A DNA stretch of 64,000 bases from positions 2,271,452 to 2,335,451 of the forward strand of contig JACTAT010000035.1 of the NCBI GenBank assembly GCA_014526335.1, read 5' to 3'. Each line of letters opens with the position of its first letter. Position 1 is the stretch's first letter. Made by a program: the position numbers and the translations under genes. The stretch comes from Chrysaora quinquecirrha. Its lineage: Eukaryota > Cnidaria > Scyphozoa > Semaeostomeae > Pelagiidae. The notes below the pieces were generated by a model. It saw only the letters and a program-made list of their open reading frames with translations. It had not been told where the DNA came from and ran no database searches. This document shows positions 33,169 through 48,100 of this stretch, one piece after another.

Positions 33169-36100
33169 AAGCAAGTAACTTAGTAAGTTAGTAAATTAGG
33201 TAGTTAGTTAGTTACCTAATACTTGGTTTCGTTTAGATCGAAAATTGCGAGAAATAGCGGAATCTTCGAAAATGTAAGATGCGAATAATTACTTCCCGAA
33301 AAATTACGGAGAGTGAGCGAATAAGCCATCTCTTAAGCCAGTTTTTCATTCATTAGATAATTTCTGTCATCTGATGCTTCTGGCTATTGCTGAACGTTTG
33401 GAGCTTGATCGATCGATGTCACTGGAACTTCTGCCTCCACTGTCTCTTGCAATGGCCACGAGGTTTCGGGTAAAGTCTAAACAATTTTGAATGATGCAGC
33501 CTAAAATTCTAGGATAACTTTTCGTGTGACTTGTGATGACCGTTTCCTTATGCTTGCAGTCTGTTGTGCTCTTGGGAAAACAAAGCCATACTCAAGGAGG
33601 CAATTGCTGTCATATCGCCGGCTGTTTTCAAAACAGTTTAGAACCTGATTGGAAGCATTTTCTTTTAACAAATTCAGGGACAACTAATGTCAGGCACTTT
33701 AAAGCAGGCATTATGGCGTTTTTAACAGTTTCCAAGCTTTGAGACTGTTTTGAGTGTTCAACACAACTACTGATGTTTAATTTCGATAATTAATTAAATC
33801 TTAAGTGTTTGCCGGTAATTACATTAAGCATTGCAATTGCACTGTCAAAGTTGATTGAAATATATTGAATTGAAAAAATCATATAGATGAACTTACTGGA
33901 GTCTGTGGTCGTTCTTCAGCCGTTTCGAAGAATGCATGCATCAACGCATCTTCAGCTGTCATTCGAAGGCTTGGTACTTTGTTAAGAAGACATTCGAGTA
34001 AGTCACCAACTGGACTGTCCTGAAAAAAGAACGCGAACATATATTACTTGTTAAGCTTTTGCAGATCCTTATTGCCTAGTGTATTATCAACTATCAGCTA
34101 TGCACAAAGATCCCACAAACCAAAGTAAATAGCTTCGGAAAACCTTGAGAGAAACTGCAGATGAAGCTTTCCCTTTAAGCAAAAAAACAATATTGAACAA
34201 AGAAATTGAAAAATAAGGGTATGATCACCGAAAGTAAAGGCCCATTTCCACTTCGTTCGCATTCGCTGTTGGCTGTTCACTAGCCATCAAAAATGGCGAA
34301 CGCCACGCGATTTTGATTTACACACAAGTCAAGCTAAAGCTTTCGCAAAAGTTTTACTTTTTTATCGCCTAAAATTGATCACGAAGGCTGTATTCTGTTC
34401 GCAAGCGAGCGGCGAACTGCAAATTCGCTGGCGAACAGAGAATGCGAACAAAGTGGAAATACGTCTTAGGGAATAAGTGAAAATTTCGCCTTGACAAGAA
34501 CCTATCTACTTTATCTATGAGGCACAAGAACAGTAGCATACGTTGACAAAAAAAATCAATATTGTCACAACAATTTTGTCTCTCATTTTAGTTTGTGTCA
34601 CAGAGATAAGTTCTAGCGATACACAAAAATAATATTGACTACGCGTTAAAACAAAGTAGGTATTACCTTGACTACATCTTTTAGTATTGACCGCAAATCT
34701 CCAGATAACTTGGCATCAGGAAAGTACGCCTAAAAGCAATACTTTCATGTCAAACAGAGTTTGTGAAATACAAACAGTAATATAAGTCATGTAAAGATCC
34801 ACGTAAGATTACTCAATGTGTTTGACATTCAATTACGAGCAGTGCTGACAGAAACTAGTTCTCGCGCACGTGTTACTCTTTCAGCTAAGTATACGGCTTG
34901 AAACTAACCACATCGCAAGAGTTTATAAATGTGTTATAAACAGTATTTCCTCTTAAAAAAGGTCTTGTCTCTCCCGCGAACATTGTAAATTTAATAACAC
35001 CTTCCTCTTATATAGGCCTCTCCTGTCCCTCACACATTACAAAAAATGTCTCCTTACATTAACACCTTTCTTTAATAAACACCCACAAATTCCCTTTAAA
35101 TTTGGCTTTTATTATAGGAACTACGGTATACTATTCACAGTAAGCTAACAAAATTAGCGGAGAACCAGCTAACTGATTTAAAATTTCTTGAGGGTTTCTA
35201 TCTTTTTCCATTCCTGCCCCATACAAGGACTTGTATTAGGCTCGAGTGTGTGGAGCTGGGGAGGTCTGAACAGAACAGCAGCAATACAAACAGAGATTCA
35301 AGAAAACTTGAATGACTTAAAAGAGTTTCTCAGCTCCTTGAGATGAACTGGCAAATCCAGAAACAGTACTCTACTATCATGTTGTAAACGATTTCTTACC
35401 CAAAGCATCAGTAACCCGAAACAGAAGACATCAAATTGAGGAGATGGTAGCTCTGATTCAGCATTGATTGATGGATAGTTGATAGATGATGACAAACAGG
35501 ACAAATCTTTGAATCTCTCTGCCTGAAATGTCAAAATAGCAGATAAATATGAAACACTGTATTTCTTGTATTCTAAAAATTAATTACTGTCATAAGACTT
35601 CAGATAGCTAGAGTAGAACCGAGTAGTAAAATTGAAAAGAGGTTCTACCTTGCAATATAATTGAAACTAGGGCATGGCTGAAGGTGATAAAAAAAGAGCT
35701 ACATCAACTCCAGAAATATAAGCTCAGGCCCAAATGTCTTTTTCTGGAACATTTCAAACTCAAAGTATAATATAAGGAATATGAAAAGTAAAGGTGTTAC
35801 AAAAAAATTAAAAATTAAAACGACAGATCAACCTGACTCAGAGCATATTCATATATATCTTCACGATTCAGAGAGATTCCCAGTAATTTGTCATCACAGC
35901 CAGGTAGCAAAGCATTTCAAGAATATCAACAACAATATTCTGATATTAAGTATTTTTTAATTCTACGTAAAATCTGAAATACTTATAAAGCTACAATACC
36001 TCATCTTTTGCGAAATTGGGTTCTTCCAAATGAGCCGACAGATATCCATCTTCCTTTGTAATGAAGACACTTTTTGGTGAGACACTACCGTGGGTTACAT

Positions 36101-39100
36101 TGTCTTTATGGAGACAAGCCAGGCCTTTCAAGATTCCATGAAGCATTTTGTGGACTTCCTATAAAGATAAACAATGCTTGACTCTTGAAACGAAGCAGCA
36201 GGCACAAGAAGTCTTTTGATAGAGTATATCTATCTCTCATATGATGCACATAACCTATAATAGGCCTTTCGTGCGGGGTTATGTTATATGACAGCTATAA
36301 TATAGGATAAAATAAGTCTTTAAAAGGATAAGTCATTATTACCACTGAATCTGGCTTCGTCTTCATTAACTCTAATAAGTTGCCTTCATTGTAAAATTTT
36401 GTTTGAAGGTATCCTTTTCTTCCACCCTGACAAGAGGAAAATCATATTTATTTGATCATAAGAGAGGCGACAATAAGAACTACAACTTATTCTGAGGCTG
36501 ATTCCAAGAATTTTGGTTTAATTAACTTTCATGATGATAGATAATACCAGGAAAAAATTACAAAAGTTCAACCTGACTCAGAACATCTATTTATAGTATC
36601 TTCATAATTCAGAGAGATTCCCATTTGTTTGTCATCATAGTCAGGAAGCACAGCATTGCATTAATAAGAGTTAAATCCCAATGTCCTACATTTACTCTTT
36701 ACGTCTGGCTTAACGCTATAATCCAAGTATTTTCACTTATCATGGACTGTCTTTTTTAACTGGTCTTGCCTATCTTCACGAAAGCTTAATTAGAATGAAT
36801 ATCTCTTGGAATTAGCCTCAAAAGATGTCATGTTTATTGTCGCCATTACAGTCATCGAATTCATTATAAAGAGACGTTTTCCTGCCAATTCACCTATCCA
36901 AAATAATGCTTTATTGTAATGAAATTGGAGAGAATGGCTCTCTGTTCTCGCGGCTCTCTAATGGTCAGGTCTCTATTGTAGAGAGTGGCTTAATACAACT
37001 ATAACTAATTCTGTTTTACTAGAAACTATTTTGACGATATAAAGCTGACATATGCCTATACATCATGAATAATAATGAAAGTACTCTTAGCTACAGTGTG
37101 GGCCATTTATTCTCTTTTCATATTTTCTGAGACCTCCTGCAGCATATTTTCACCACCTCTTATATTTATGTTGAACGAGTATTTAGGTGTGACCATGACT
37201 ATGGTGTAACAAAAAGCAAATTGACTTCTTGAAGAAAAATACCCGTTTGCTTTATTGACCAACCGTTTATTCTGAACCTAAGAGTACAAAACAGAGCTCA
37301 GCTGCAAGTTTTATGAAACGTTACAGCAACACCATGTCTGATTGAGTGGACTTCAGCTTATCACAGTTGAAACAGGACGAAACGCGCATTGAAACGCCAT
37401 AAATTTTCTAAAACAAAGACTGATAGAGGACGATGTTCTAACGATTGGCACTTACCTTATCAAAGAAAAGACCATCCAGAGAAACAAGATTTTCGTGTTT
37501 ACATTTTGAGTAGCTTATCATGGTAGATTTTAGTTTCTCTTTATTACAACGGTCGTTGAGTGAGTATTCCTACAAGACGTAGCAATAATATGAATGAACA
37601 AAGAACCCTCTGTAAACATGAATGAACAAATAACCCCTCTGCAACTCTGCCACAATGACGAACTTCTGAACAGATCCAGAACTGGCTCTAAGAAGTGCCA
37701 GAACAGGTACGGATCCAAGAGATTCCGTGTAAACGGAAGGCTTTTTCGAGCCAAAACATCGGACCAGAGCCGGTCCAGTTTCTCTCGTGTAAACGGGGTC
37801 TCAGTTAGAACAGAAGAGAATCTCATGCCACACCTACGACACGCCTATTTTTCATTGTGCAGCTAAAGCCCACTTTTCTGTACTCTGACTGAAAAAGTTT
37901 GAAAACGAATAGTTGCTAACTTTGCAACCTGGGTAAGTAGACATAGTGTGAAATCCTATTGACAATTATCCTGACTCAGGCGGAAAAAGAGCATAAAAAT
38001 GTTCACAGAGATTCACGGTGTACTTGTAATCATTGTCAGGTTAACAATAGAACTAAGCCTACATTTGGTATTATCTTGTTTCATATCCAACAGAAAAGCT
38101 ATATTACCGCGCCCAAGACACTACAGCCCTAAAAAGCCACCAAGATTAAGTATACATGCTGTGTTCACACATTTGCACTACTCTTTGAAATATTGACAAC
38201 TATTTCTAAAGCTCACTCTAGAAGTTCAAAGAGCTGCAAGGCATTTAAACGTGTTTAAGTATCTTTGCTTCCTTCTTTCGAACTACACTAGATTCGCCCT
38301 AGGTTCGTCAGTCAAGTTCCTTATTGGCACAAGCTCGGCATCCTGAAGCAAATCGAACATCCTGAAGCATATATTGAATTTGAAAAAGTGGTGAATCAGT
38401 GGCGGTGGTGGTCATTGTTGAAGGAAGCATATAAGAAAAATTACCTTTATCACGCAAGGTTCTTGGTTGAATTTTGTTTTGAATATTACTGGCTGCTTGG
38501 TAGCAGATGAAAGAAGAGGCAAAGCATGATGATCGTAATGTTCCAGCTCACGAACGCGTACCAAGCCATTTGTTTCCTAAAAGAAGGAATGACATCTTAA
38601 AATGCGCTATTGTAATCAAATGGAGCAAAGTCACAACCCTTGGGCAGGCTACAGTATTAATGTCCATACATGATGTTGTTGTCGATGCACAGAGTAAGTA
38701 TATAACGAGGTAAACCTTACAAGTATAAGAACACGAATATACAATTTCTCATGTTGATTCATGTGGCTTGTCTAACTCAGAATAAATCATCTTCATGAAT
38801 GTTTCAGAGAGATTCCCATTAGTGTATCATCATCGTTAGACATTAATTAATAAACATAGAGACTAGCAATAGTGGTTTCAGGAAAAGATGGCGGTTGTTT
38901 CTGCCCTTTTATTTTGTGAAGGACCATCCTCTTCTTAGCTCTATACCTTGTTGTAATCTTAAACCTGCATTCACGGTCATTACTAACATTTACTGTTACT
39001 ATCATATTGCACTAATTTCCATCATTACGTGTATTCATTAAAATTCATTGCATTGATAGTGTAGAGATATATCATCGATTTTATGCAAGGTAATAGCTGA

Positions 39101-42100
39101 GATATTTAGGTAGGTAGCTTCAATTAAGTAAGATTTGACAAAACAAAAAATTACAAAGGGAGAAACTACAATCTTTTCATTTAACATAAAGGTACATCAA
39201 GGTGAGAATCATGTTTATACAGGTTTCAGACTTGACACCAAGAACAAGGTTTTGCTCAAGGCAGGTAAGGCTTTAAACAACATACTTCTACAGAAGCCAA
39301 AATAATTTTCATTTTACTAAAGGTACTCGAAAAGAATATACACAGAAAGAACATACTACATGTTATAATCAGGTCAAATTTAGCAAGGGATTCCCAGCAT
39401 TAAAGTTGACAAAATGAATATAATACCAACCAAGAATAGTGCTATGCCAAGGTCAGCATGCTGGATTGGCAGCTCTGGGAAATGAGTAGCAGCAATACTG
39501 CTTAGCTCTTCCTAAAGGAAATAGAACAAAGGCATTCGTCATAGGATATGTTGTATTTCAGTACTTATCATATTCAGAACGAAAGAAATCAATAATTTTC
39601 AACTCAGACGGATCAACTCGGATTCTCATCAGATATATATTGCAGAGAGATTCCCATTAGTTAATCATCATTGTTGAAATAAATACTAATATACTACGAA
39701 AAAACAGCAAGTAACAATTAATCTACAAGTACATAAATATACTAAGGGTTCACATCAATGATGTATTAAGTGACCAATATCTTAGACTCTACCACTACTT
39801 ACAAGGAGTTTGTGTTCTTCCACAAAAACAGCATGAAGCTCATTTCGTATAAATTCAAGTTCTTTCTCAGTCTGCAAAAAGATAGTTGAACCACATGATT
39901 AACGCCAGACAGTCTATCATAAAAGAATAGATTACATCAACTGAGTTACTGATGTATTTAGTCAGCAGGGCTTTGGAGCTTCTACTCCACTAGCTTTGTA
40001 TTTAAGCAAACCAACAAGATTAAATGGGCAACAAAATTTCTCTTATTATTATCACTTAAAATCTCGCGGAGATATAACTTAACAGGTTAACATTAGAATA
40101 TCTGCAGGGAATACCAGCAACATTATAATCAATAGCAAAATCTTAAATACAGTCCAATATAGTGACATTTCAGTACCTGTGCTAATTGCTCTTTTTCATC
40201 GGGATCCTGAAAATGGAAAGGATCTACGATAAAACTACAATAGACAAAATAAAGAAATTGAGATTTGAAATAAAAGGCTAGAAATTTTGCTAGCGAATGG
40301 CAGTGAGAAAAGAATGACTAAAACTCCAGTAAATAATCAGCAAGGAAGTTACTGACTCAAAGCATTGATCAGGGTGATGATTTTACCAGCAAAGATAGTC
40401 GTTGAAGCCATTACTCGTTAACTACTTATAGACCTGCACAAGAAACGATGGGATTATCTTGGTTGTGTTTCCCAGACACGAGAAACAAAAAAAGAGATGG
40501 GTTCTTGCATACAAAAAACGAGTAAAAATCACACATTCAAAAGTTGAATGTTGCTAGAGTCTTCTACCACTTTAGGGTTTTCATGCTTGGTGAACGGTCT
40601 AAATCTGAAATTTATTTCTTAGTTGCAAAGTTTTGCAAAGTAAAAAAGCCTTAGTGAGTGAAGTCAACATATGAATTATTTCTGCACTCACTTCTTCAAA
40701 ATCTCTTCTGTCAGCTTGTTTATGTCTAAATTTCGATTTCAGATTTTTGAGTGTGTTTCTTGTGCGTTTAAGTTTTGAAACATCGGGAACTTTATGTGTC
40801 CATTTGGTGATATCATCCTGCAAAAGATTATTTCACATCCTTGAGCTTAGAGGTGAAAAGCATTAGAAGTACTTTTATGCAAATTAGCCAGTTGCTCACA
40901 GATTATCAATGTAAAAGATTAGTGTTTAGTACGACCAGTAACGAAACAAAAGCCATGGAAAATTTGAGAAGCATCATTAGGGTGAAGTATTAAAAGAAGA
41001 AAACGAATGAGGACATCCAAGAAATTTAAAGGTTTAGGGACTTGGCTAAAAGATCAAACATTGTTGATGCGTCACTAAACATTGTTTGGCAAGTAAAACT
41101 CCCTGAGCAAGGTTTCTGAAAGCTACAAACAATTTTGTGTGTTTGTATCAGAAAAAATGTCTGTTTGACAATATGGTTGCCAAAAAGTCAACCAAGACGT
41201 TTGAGAACTAGAATTCAAATCTTTGGCAAGCAATTTTCGATCGCTTTGATCGCTTAATTTTGACGGAAATCAAACACTTTGTTCTCGTTGCTCACTCAAT
41301 TTTTAATTAATTACTATCAATTATCATTTATAATATTATCGCCAATAAACATCAGTTGGTCGATTCAATCCACTTTTCAAAGAGAAGAGACCCACTTAGC
41401 AAACGGTATTGCAAAAGATATGTACCATATAGTTTTACATCAATGTTGATGTCAATTCGCAGAGGAAGTATGTAGGAGGAAGTATGTAGGAGTAAGAGTT
41501 ATACTTTGCAAGTATAAGAATAGGTAGATATCACTTCTAATATTGCTTGATTTGGTTTGTCTAACTCAGAACATATCATCTTCATGAATATATCAGAGAG
41601 ATTCCCATTGATTTATCATCATCGTTAGACACATTAACAAATCAAAATGCAGTCTAGATTTCAATTGTTTTACCACCTGTTTCTAAATTAGGAAGGTAGT
41701 ACGAAAAATTTGGCTACGACGCTTTGGACTATTACAGAGAAACTGTCAAAGAACACAAATTGAATCAAATTGTAGAAAAGAAGATTAGGTGGCAACCCTA
41801 AAAGGTCTAGAAAGAAAACTCTGCGGAGAGACGGTCCATTTAAGGAAAGAGAATTTTCAAGGTGATTTTGTGATTTACTCCAAAATAGTACCTTTTCCTT
41901 CTCATACGTCTGGAGCAGTTCATCCCTACAAGAAGATAATACCATTTAAAGAAATGACTTTGACATTCAAAAACGCTACAATGTTTCTTTTACACAGAAT
42001 CTGACATACAAAGGGTAAAGGACCTAGAGGAAAGTATTATAGTACGAATCAACATCCAGAAGACAGCAAGAAACATGTTGACATGTACGATGGATGATCT

Positions 42101-45100
42101 GACTCAGATGTTGACGAGCTACAACTCTGCATTAGTAAACATCAGCAAAAGTAACCATACTGTAGCCTGCTAATAATTTGGTAGTAAGCCACAAGCAAAT
42201 AGTGCACTTATAAGAAAGGCCTTCTCTAGCTATCAAACCTTGAACTATGCTTTGTTTTTCTGGCAATTTGGCAACTGCTTTAACGAAGGCTCATATGTGC
42301 TGTGTTTAATGTATATAAAGATATATATATAAGATAAAAACAAAGGAAACTCAGAAGAAAGATTCAAGTTCTTTAAAACGGAACCAGCTTCATCCTTTGT
42401 GGAGGAATCTTCAGCCTTCAATGCGTCTGGTATTTTTGAATCGTGTGGCTGGTGTAACTATTCAAAACAAAACGGTTTTGCCATAATGACGGCCTTTGAT
42501 TTTGGTTTATGTCACATGCATAGAATTAATAAAAGGAAAGACAAGACAATAGGAACCAAATAAACAGTAGTGAATTTGGCTTATCTTTATCTACCTTAGC
42601 TTCTTTATATCGCCAAGTTCAGCATTAATAGCATTAACCAGAGCAACAACGAGATTCGTTATCATCTGCTTTGCTTCTGTATTTATATTGGATTCCTAGA
42701 AGAATTTGAAACAAATAAAAAATATATATATATATAAATAAAGACAATTTTGATTTAAACGTGACTCGATACTTGACTCAATTTTATAAAGACATACATT
42801 AAATAAAATTTTGAGAGCTGCAGACAAGAATTTTATAAACTCGTTGTAGACCAAGTTTATTTTCTTTAAAATTTTAAATCTCAGTCACCACAAGTCTTTT
42901 CAACACTTTCTAATCATTTCAAAACACTCTATTTGGGGTTTTGCTGGTTTTATAGGATACAACCAAACAGCTAAATGAGCATATGCTCTTGACAGCACGA
43001 CAGGCAACGTACCTTGATCTGTGAAACTTCACTGGAAATAGCCTTTGAGTAGTCTTCTATTAGCTTATCCACAGTCTCAGTGCTTTGCTCTACATTTATT
43101 TCTATGTCAATGAGCATTGGTTGGTAGTTCAAATCCACTTTCTAAACAGAAGAGTACACGACAATTTAACAAACAAGAAGAAGGAGAAACAGAACAAAAG
43201 GATATATTTTTCCACAATTGGCATACCACAGTTGATGAGATTTGAACCCAAGACTGCACGATCAGAGAGACAACGACGACTCCACTGAACTGAGAGCTCA
43301 ATGAAATCGTCGAGTAACTGTCCAAGTCATACCGCTTAACACTCTCCTACCTTGAGCCTTCTTCAGCAACATAACTGTTCATATATATTTGTCATCAATG
43401 GTGTATATATATATATATCATATATCATATATATATCTAGTCATATATAAGAGAAGTATGCAAGAAGTTAGTTAAACAACACTTTGTATTATAATATGTA
43501 TACATTCTATTGAAATTTCCAATGTTGCCTATAACAAGTTTTGTCTAACTCAGTAGAGATTGTCTTCACGAATATATCAGAGAGATTCCCATAGGTATCA
43601 TCATTGTTAGACACTTGTGTTTAGGCTAGGCCACTTCACAATATCAAAAGTAGAGTATAACAAAAAGCAGTACTGTGTAGACAGAAGTAGGTAGCTTTTC
43701 CTTTGGACTCTTAAACGAAAATTCCATGTCACTATTTCTTGTTTCCTAATTTTTGTTCCAATTTTTGTGCCAATAAAGGTTAAAATTTATGATTGGCTCC
43801 TTTCCACCAAAATTCAGCTGATGTTTCGTCTCAGAAACTAAGAAACTTTCTTTCCTATCTGATGTATACTAAGTAAACGATGATTTAGCAAAAAGAAAGA
43901 AGGGTGATACAAATAGTTAGCTAAACTGAACCATACAGAAGTATATTGATAAACGTACCAACTTATAAAATCATCATCATTATGTCTCTCACAGTTCTAA
44001 ACCGTCATATGAGCACACGTAAAGCAGAAAGAGACTGAAGGTCTGAAAAGGACTGTTTACCAACCAATTAAAGAAAAATAGTTCTAGAAAAGCAAACTCG
44101 AACCTGTTTTAGGTTGTCAAGACAGTTGCTCAGAGTCAATGAGCAGGCATTTGCAACACTTTGTAGCTCTTTCACGCTATCGATTTTCTTCAACTAGAAC
44201 AAGGAGAATAAACAACTTTAAAAATAAAAACATTGTCTTCAGATTTCAAAATTAAAGACGTCAAGTAAACACTACGTATATGGTGGGCTGCAATTCTTGC
44301 CAAAACAACTTGAAACCCCCCATAAAATGTTACTTCCAATAATCTAGCCATCCTATATCTACCAATATCCCCGCAGCTGTCTTACCCCCCCCCCCCCAAC
44401 TGAATAACAATGCTTGCACAAAATATCTTATCTATTTGCCTCTGACGAATTTTGCCAATGACAAAAGGGTCACTTCATATCAAATTCATCACACAAACTT
44501 TGTCCTTGAATGACGAGGAGAAAGGACAGAGAGACCAATTTTGATGTGTTCGGGAAAGATTGTAGTTCCAACAGTGTCATTAGCAGAAACGATTCATACT
44601 TCAACGATAAAAAAGTGGAGCCTCCAAGCAACGGATACCTATGGAATCAATGTTGTCAGTGATACAGAGCTTTTCACTTTATGAAGGTTGGTTTCCACGA
44701 GGAAGAACATTCCAGAAATAAGATATTTATCTGATGTTTGAAGCAGTACTTTGTATAGAGGTGCTAATCAATAAAGGTCTTTATGCATACTTCACATTTT
44801 GCAATAATGACTGTAAAGCTGATTTGTATTGGTGGGGGTTAACTTTCAGCCGGAATTCCAGTCCGGATAGCAATTTAAACATATGTAACAGGTGTTTACT
44901 ACACGTGCAAGCACTATTAGCCTGCAAATGCGAAAAGTCCAGTATTGATATATCCCTTGTCCTCTGCCTGCAGATAACTATCACATGCAAAAGCGAGGAA
45001 CAAGGGAACTTTGGAGAAACAAACATCTTAATTACAGAAAACAAGTTTTGAGGCATCAAACACTGACTGCCTAGAATTGAAGAAATGTAGAAGAAAGACA

Positions 45101-48100
45101 TTATGATTAGAGGTCAATTAAAAGGAAAAACAAAATTTCTTTTACTGATTAAACTGGAATCGAAACAAGGCAGTAAAGCTTTAGTGTGTTCAAACTTCAT
45201 AACATATTAAACCAAACTTACTCGCCAATTTTCATACGCTTGAACTGCTTCGGTTACAGATGAAGTATCTAAAGTAATGAAATTAAAGGAAAGAAATCGA
45301 GAAAATCAAAGAGATAGCTAAGCGAGAACAGTCTACCATCATCATGGACAAACATTAGAAAAGAGCAAACTTTAAAAAAGAGTTCATTACAAATTCTTGT
45401 GAGATAATTACCTGTCGAGGTTGGTGGTAATACGTATTTATTTCTTATTTCAGACAACACTGTCTAAAACGAAAAATAATTAGCATTATTAATTGTTATT
45501 CAAAACATTTATTCATTGGATATATAAAATGATACTTCATCCTAAATTTTGAGAATTTTATAAATAGTTCACTAGCTATACCTCGAGTTCCTTTTGTCTT
45601 TTTTCAAAATGTAAATTTCCACTAAATTCAAGAAATCCTTGCATTTTTTCAAGGAGACTCTGTCTCGACTCGTCTCTTTTTGCCACCAGCTCTCCTAAAG
45701 ATTCCTAAAAGCGAACGATTTTAAAAAGCTAGATCACGTTATAAAGGATAACGGATGAAGGATAATCAGACAACCGACTGTGGCGTAACGACATTTCAGT
45801 ATTTTCTGAACTATCATAATAGAAAGAAAACCATTTCTGCTGTACCAAAACCATACCTACTGCAAGAATTTGTAATCGGTTAAGATCATCAGCTATCAAG
45901 TGCTTTTCCTAATGGTCATACTGATACGTGGAGTTGATAAAACTGAATGAATGCTTGTGTCAGTGTCCGTTATTGCGTATCTGAACTGAACATAGGAAAT
46001 ATTCAACAAGGTTTAAAATGACGCTGTTTTTACAACTAGATTTCACCTTATCTGCACAGTTCTTCACATCTGACTGGCGTTGTTTTAACGTCTCTTCAGC
46101 CTCAAGTAACTGTTGAAGAATGCAAATGATTGTAAACATCTATTAAATATCTATTGTACATTATAATTTCAAGATAATGAGAGACAGAGGAAACATCTTC
46201 AAAGATATATGTTCTGTAGAACTGAAAGTCTTCATCTTAACATCAACTTACAACATAAGCATCCTTAATGATGCATCCTTAGCTTCGATTTATATTTTCA
46301 GGGGTTGCAACAATGACAGGTCCCAGACAACAAGTACACGTTTTTTTATAAGAAAAACCTGTATAAGAAACACGAGGATGAAATTTGGGTCAAACATTTT
46401 TGCCATCTCCAAAACTATTTGAGATACCCACGAGCAAAGTTCACCAGCGTAAAGCCCTTGCCCGGAAACGCATTTTAAACATGTTTTGGAGAAGGGTAGG
46501 GGGTGGGTGACAAATTAGTGAAAAAGCGTTGTAAAAATAGGAAACAGGCAGGATAAGATCGAAGCAAAGTGTTCTTATAAAAAAAACGTGTCTAGATAAA
46601 TATGAATACACATGTATTATAAAACATAAACACAACTGTCAGTTATTGTGTGTATCTGGTGTTTACTACACGTGCAAGCACTATTAGCTTGCAAATGCGA
46701 AAAGCCCAGGTATAATATCTCCTTCTACCTCTTCTTGCAGACAACTATCACCGGCAAAAGTGAGGAATGAGAAGGATACCTATAACAATGCTGCTGCAAA
46801 AGAAGCATCTGACTGAGTCTGTTTGACGTGATTCATCAGGCAATCTGAAAGCTAGGTTACTATCTTTGCAAGGAACTGCATAAAGCGATTCCTAAACATA
46901 TACATATACTTGTCACATTCTGCCTCAGTCTTTGCGCAATTAAGAAAAAACCATTTACCACTACAGCAGGCAAACTGCGATTGGGTCCAGTTGCTTAATT
47001 CTACCTTTTTCCAAATGAAACAAGTGATTCATTTATAAAAGCATTTTCAAATCTTCCCATATTAAAACAAAAAGGCCGATTCTGTGTAGAAAGAGAGTTC
47101 GTTTCTTCACTTGGACTCTTCAATTAATTCCATTGGTCTTCCCACCCTATCTCGCGAGCTAATGGTGTTAAAAACACAATAACAATTCAGCTTCATTTCT
47201 GATTGGTGCATTTCGATCAGCATGATGGCATAAATACCGCCTTATGAAGTTCCGTCTGTTTCTGACGTTTTCTCTGAGATGTGTTAGACAAAAACTCTAA
47301 TATATAGGTCATTAGCAAGAAAAGCACTGCCCCTTACCTCTTGATAAGCAGTCATGCTGCTTAGATTTATAGACATTTCCCTGTCGGCCATTAAATCAAC
47401 TGCCGTTTTAAGATGAGGATTTAGAGAGTCTTCCAGATGCATTTCATCTCTTAGTTTCCGCAATGCAGCGACCTCATCAGAAAGACTGTTCAGCTTTTTC
47501 GACATAACCGGACTATTGCTCTGTAATGTATTTTCTTCTAAAGACTTTTCAAGTCGACTGTTATCTTGTTTGAATTTGTCCAACTGCGCTTGCATAGCCT
47601 AGAAAGAGAAGTTCAGATTTCTTCACAGTAACTTTGGTTTGAAGGAAAAATCAAAAAGCTTTTGCAAAAATTAAAGAAAAATTCCATTTTCTCAATCATT
47701 AAACAAGCGATGTTCAGTTCTCATCCCTATATCAGTTTCTGTCTCAATGGCAACCAATTTGTCACTACACACTCGAAACCCACATACCTTTACTACCAAA
47801 ATCTGAATTTATGCACTTTAGAGCATTGATATATGCAATAACAACATGTTTCATAAAGTTTGTCCAGATCTGAACTAATCTTTGGGTTTGAATTGCCATG
47901 TTAAAAATGACGTCATCAAATGACAATTTTTAACATGACACCATATCTCACATGAATGGTTGTAGGAAAAAATTGTGTTCTTTGCCTGCCGGGCAACATT
48001 ATACCAATTTTAGTTGTTTTATCTCAAATGAAAGCCGAGATTAATAGGGATTGCATATCCCCCCATGATGAGAATGTTCTGAAACCCCCAGGTGAGATGG

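Larger units (their letters stand above)
33897..38576 (-). other. Pseudokinase domain exons
   Basis: Exons 38445-38576, 37456-37569, 36343-36426, 36000-36158, 35400-35522, 34667-34729 and 33897-34019 join in phase. A beta-3 lysine remains (EPCVIK). The catalytic loop reads HGSVSPKSVF where active kinases have HRDxKxxN, and the DFG position reads EEPNF. The C-lobe is recognisable from FDVFCFGLLMLW and LLECLLNKVPSLRMTAEDAL. Loss of both the catalytic Asp and the DFG Asp predicts no phosphotransfer; a scaffolding role is inferred. Confidence 0.88.

Noticed and set aside
42100..42160. GACTCAGATG motif resembling the D-box end of the snoRNA family
   Set aside because: The guide core AGAGATTCCC and a C box are absent, so it is not a family member.
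45269..45460. Longer minus-strand frame around host exon 45412-45463
   Set aside because: Only the first 17 residues belong to the exon; the remainder reads through the intron past a good GT donor.
46815..46850. CTGA- and TGATT-like boxes near 46.8 kb suggesting another C/D snoRNA
   Set aside because: The box order and closing stem do not fit on either strand.
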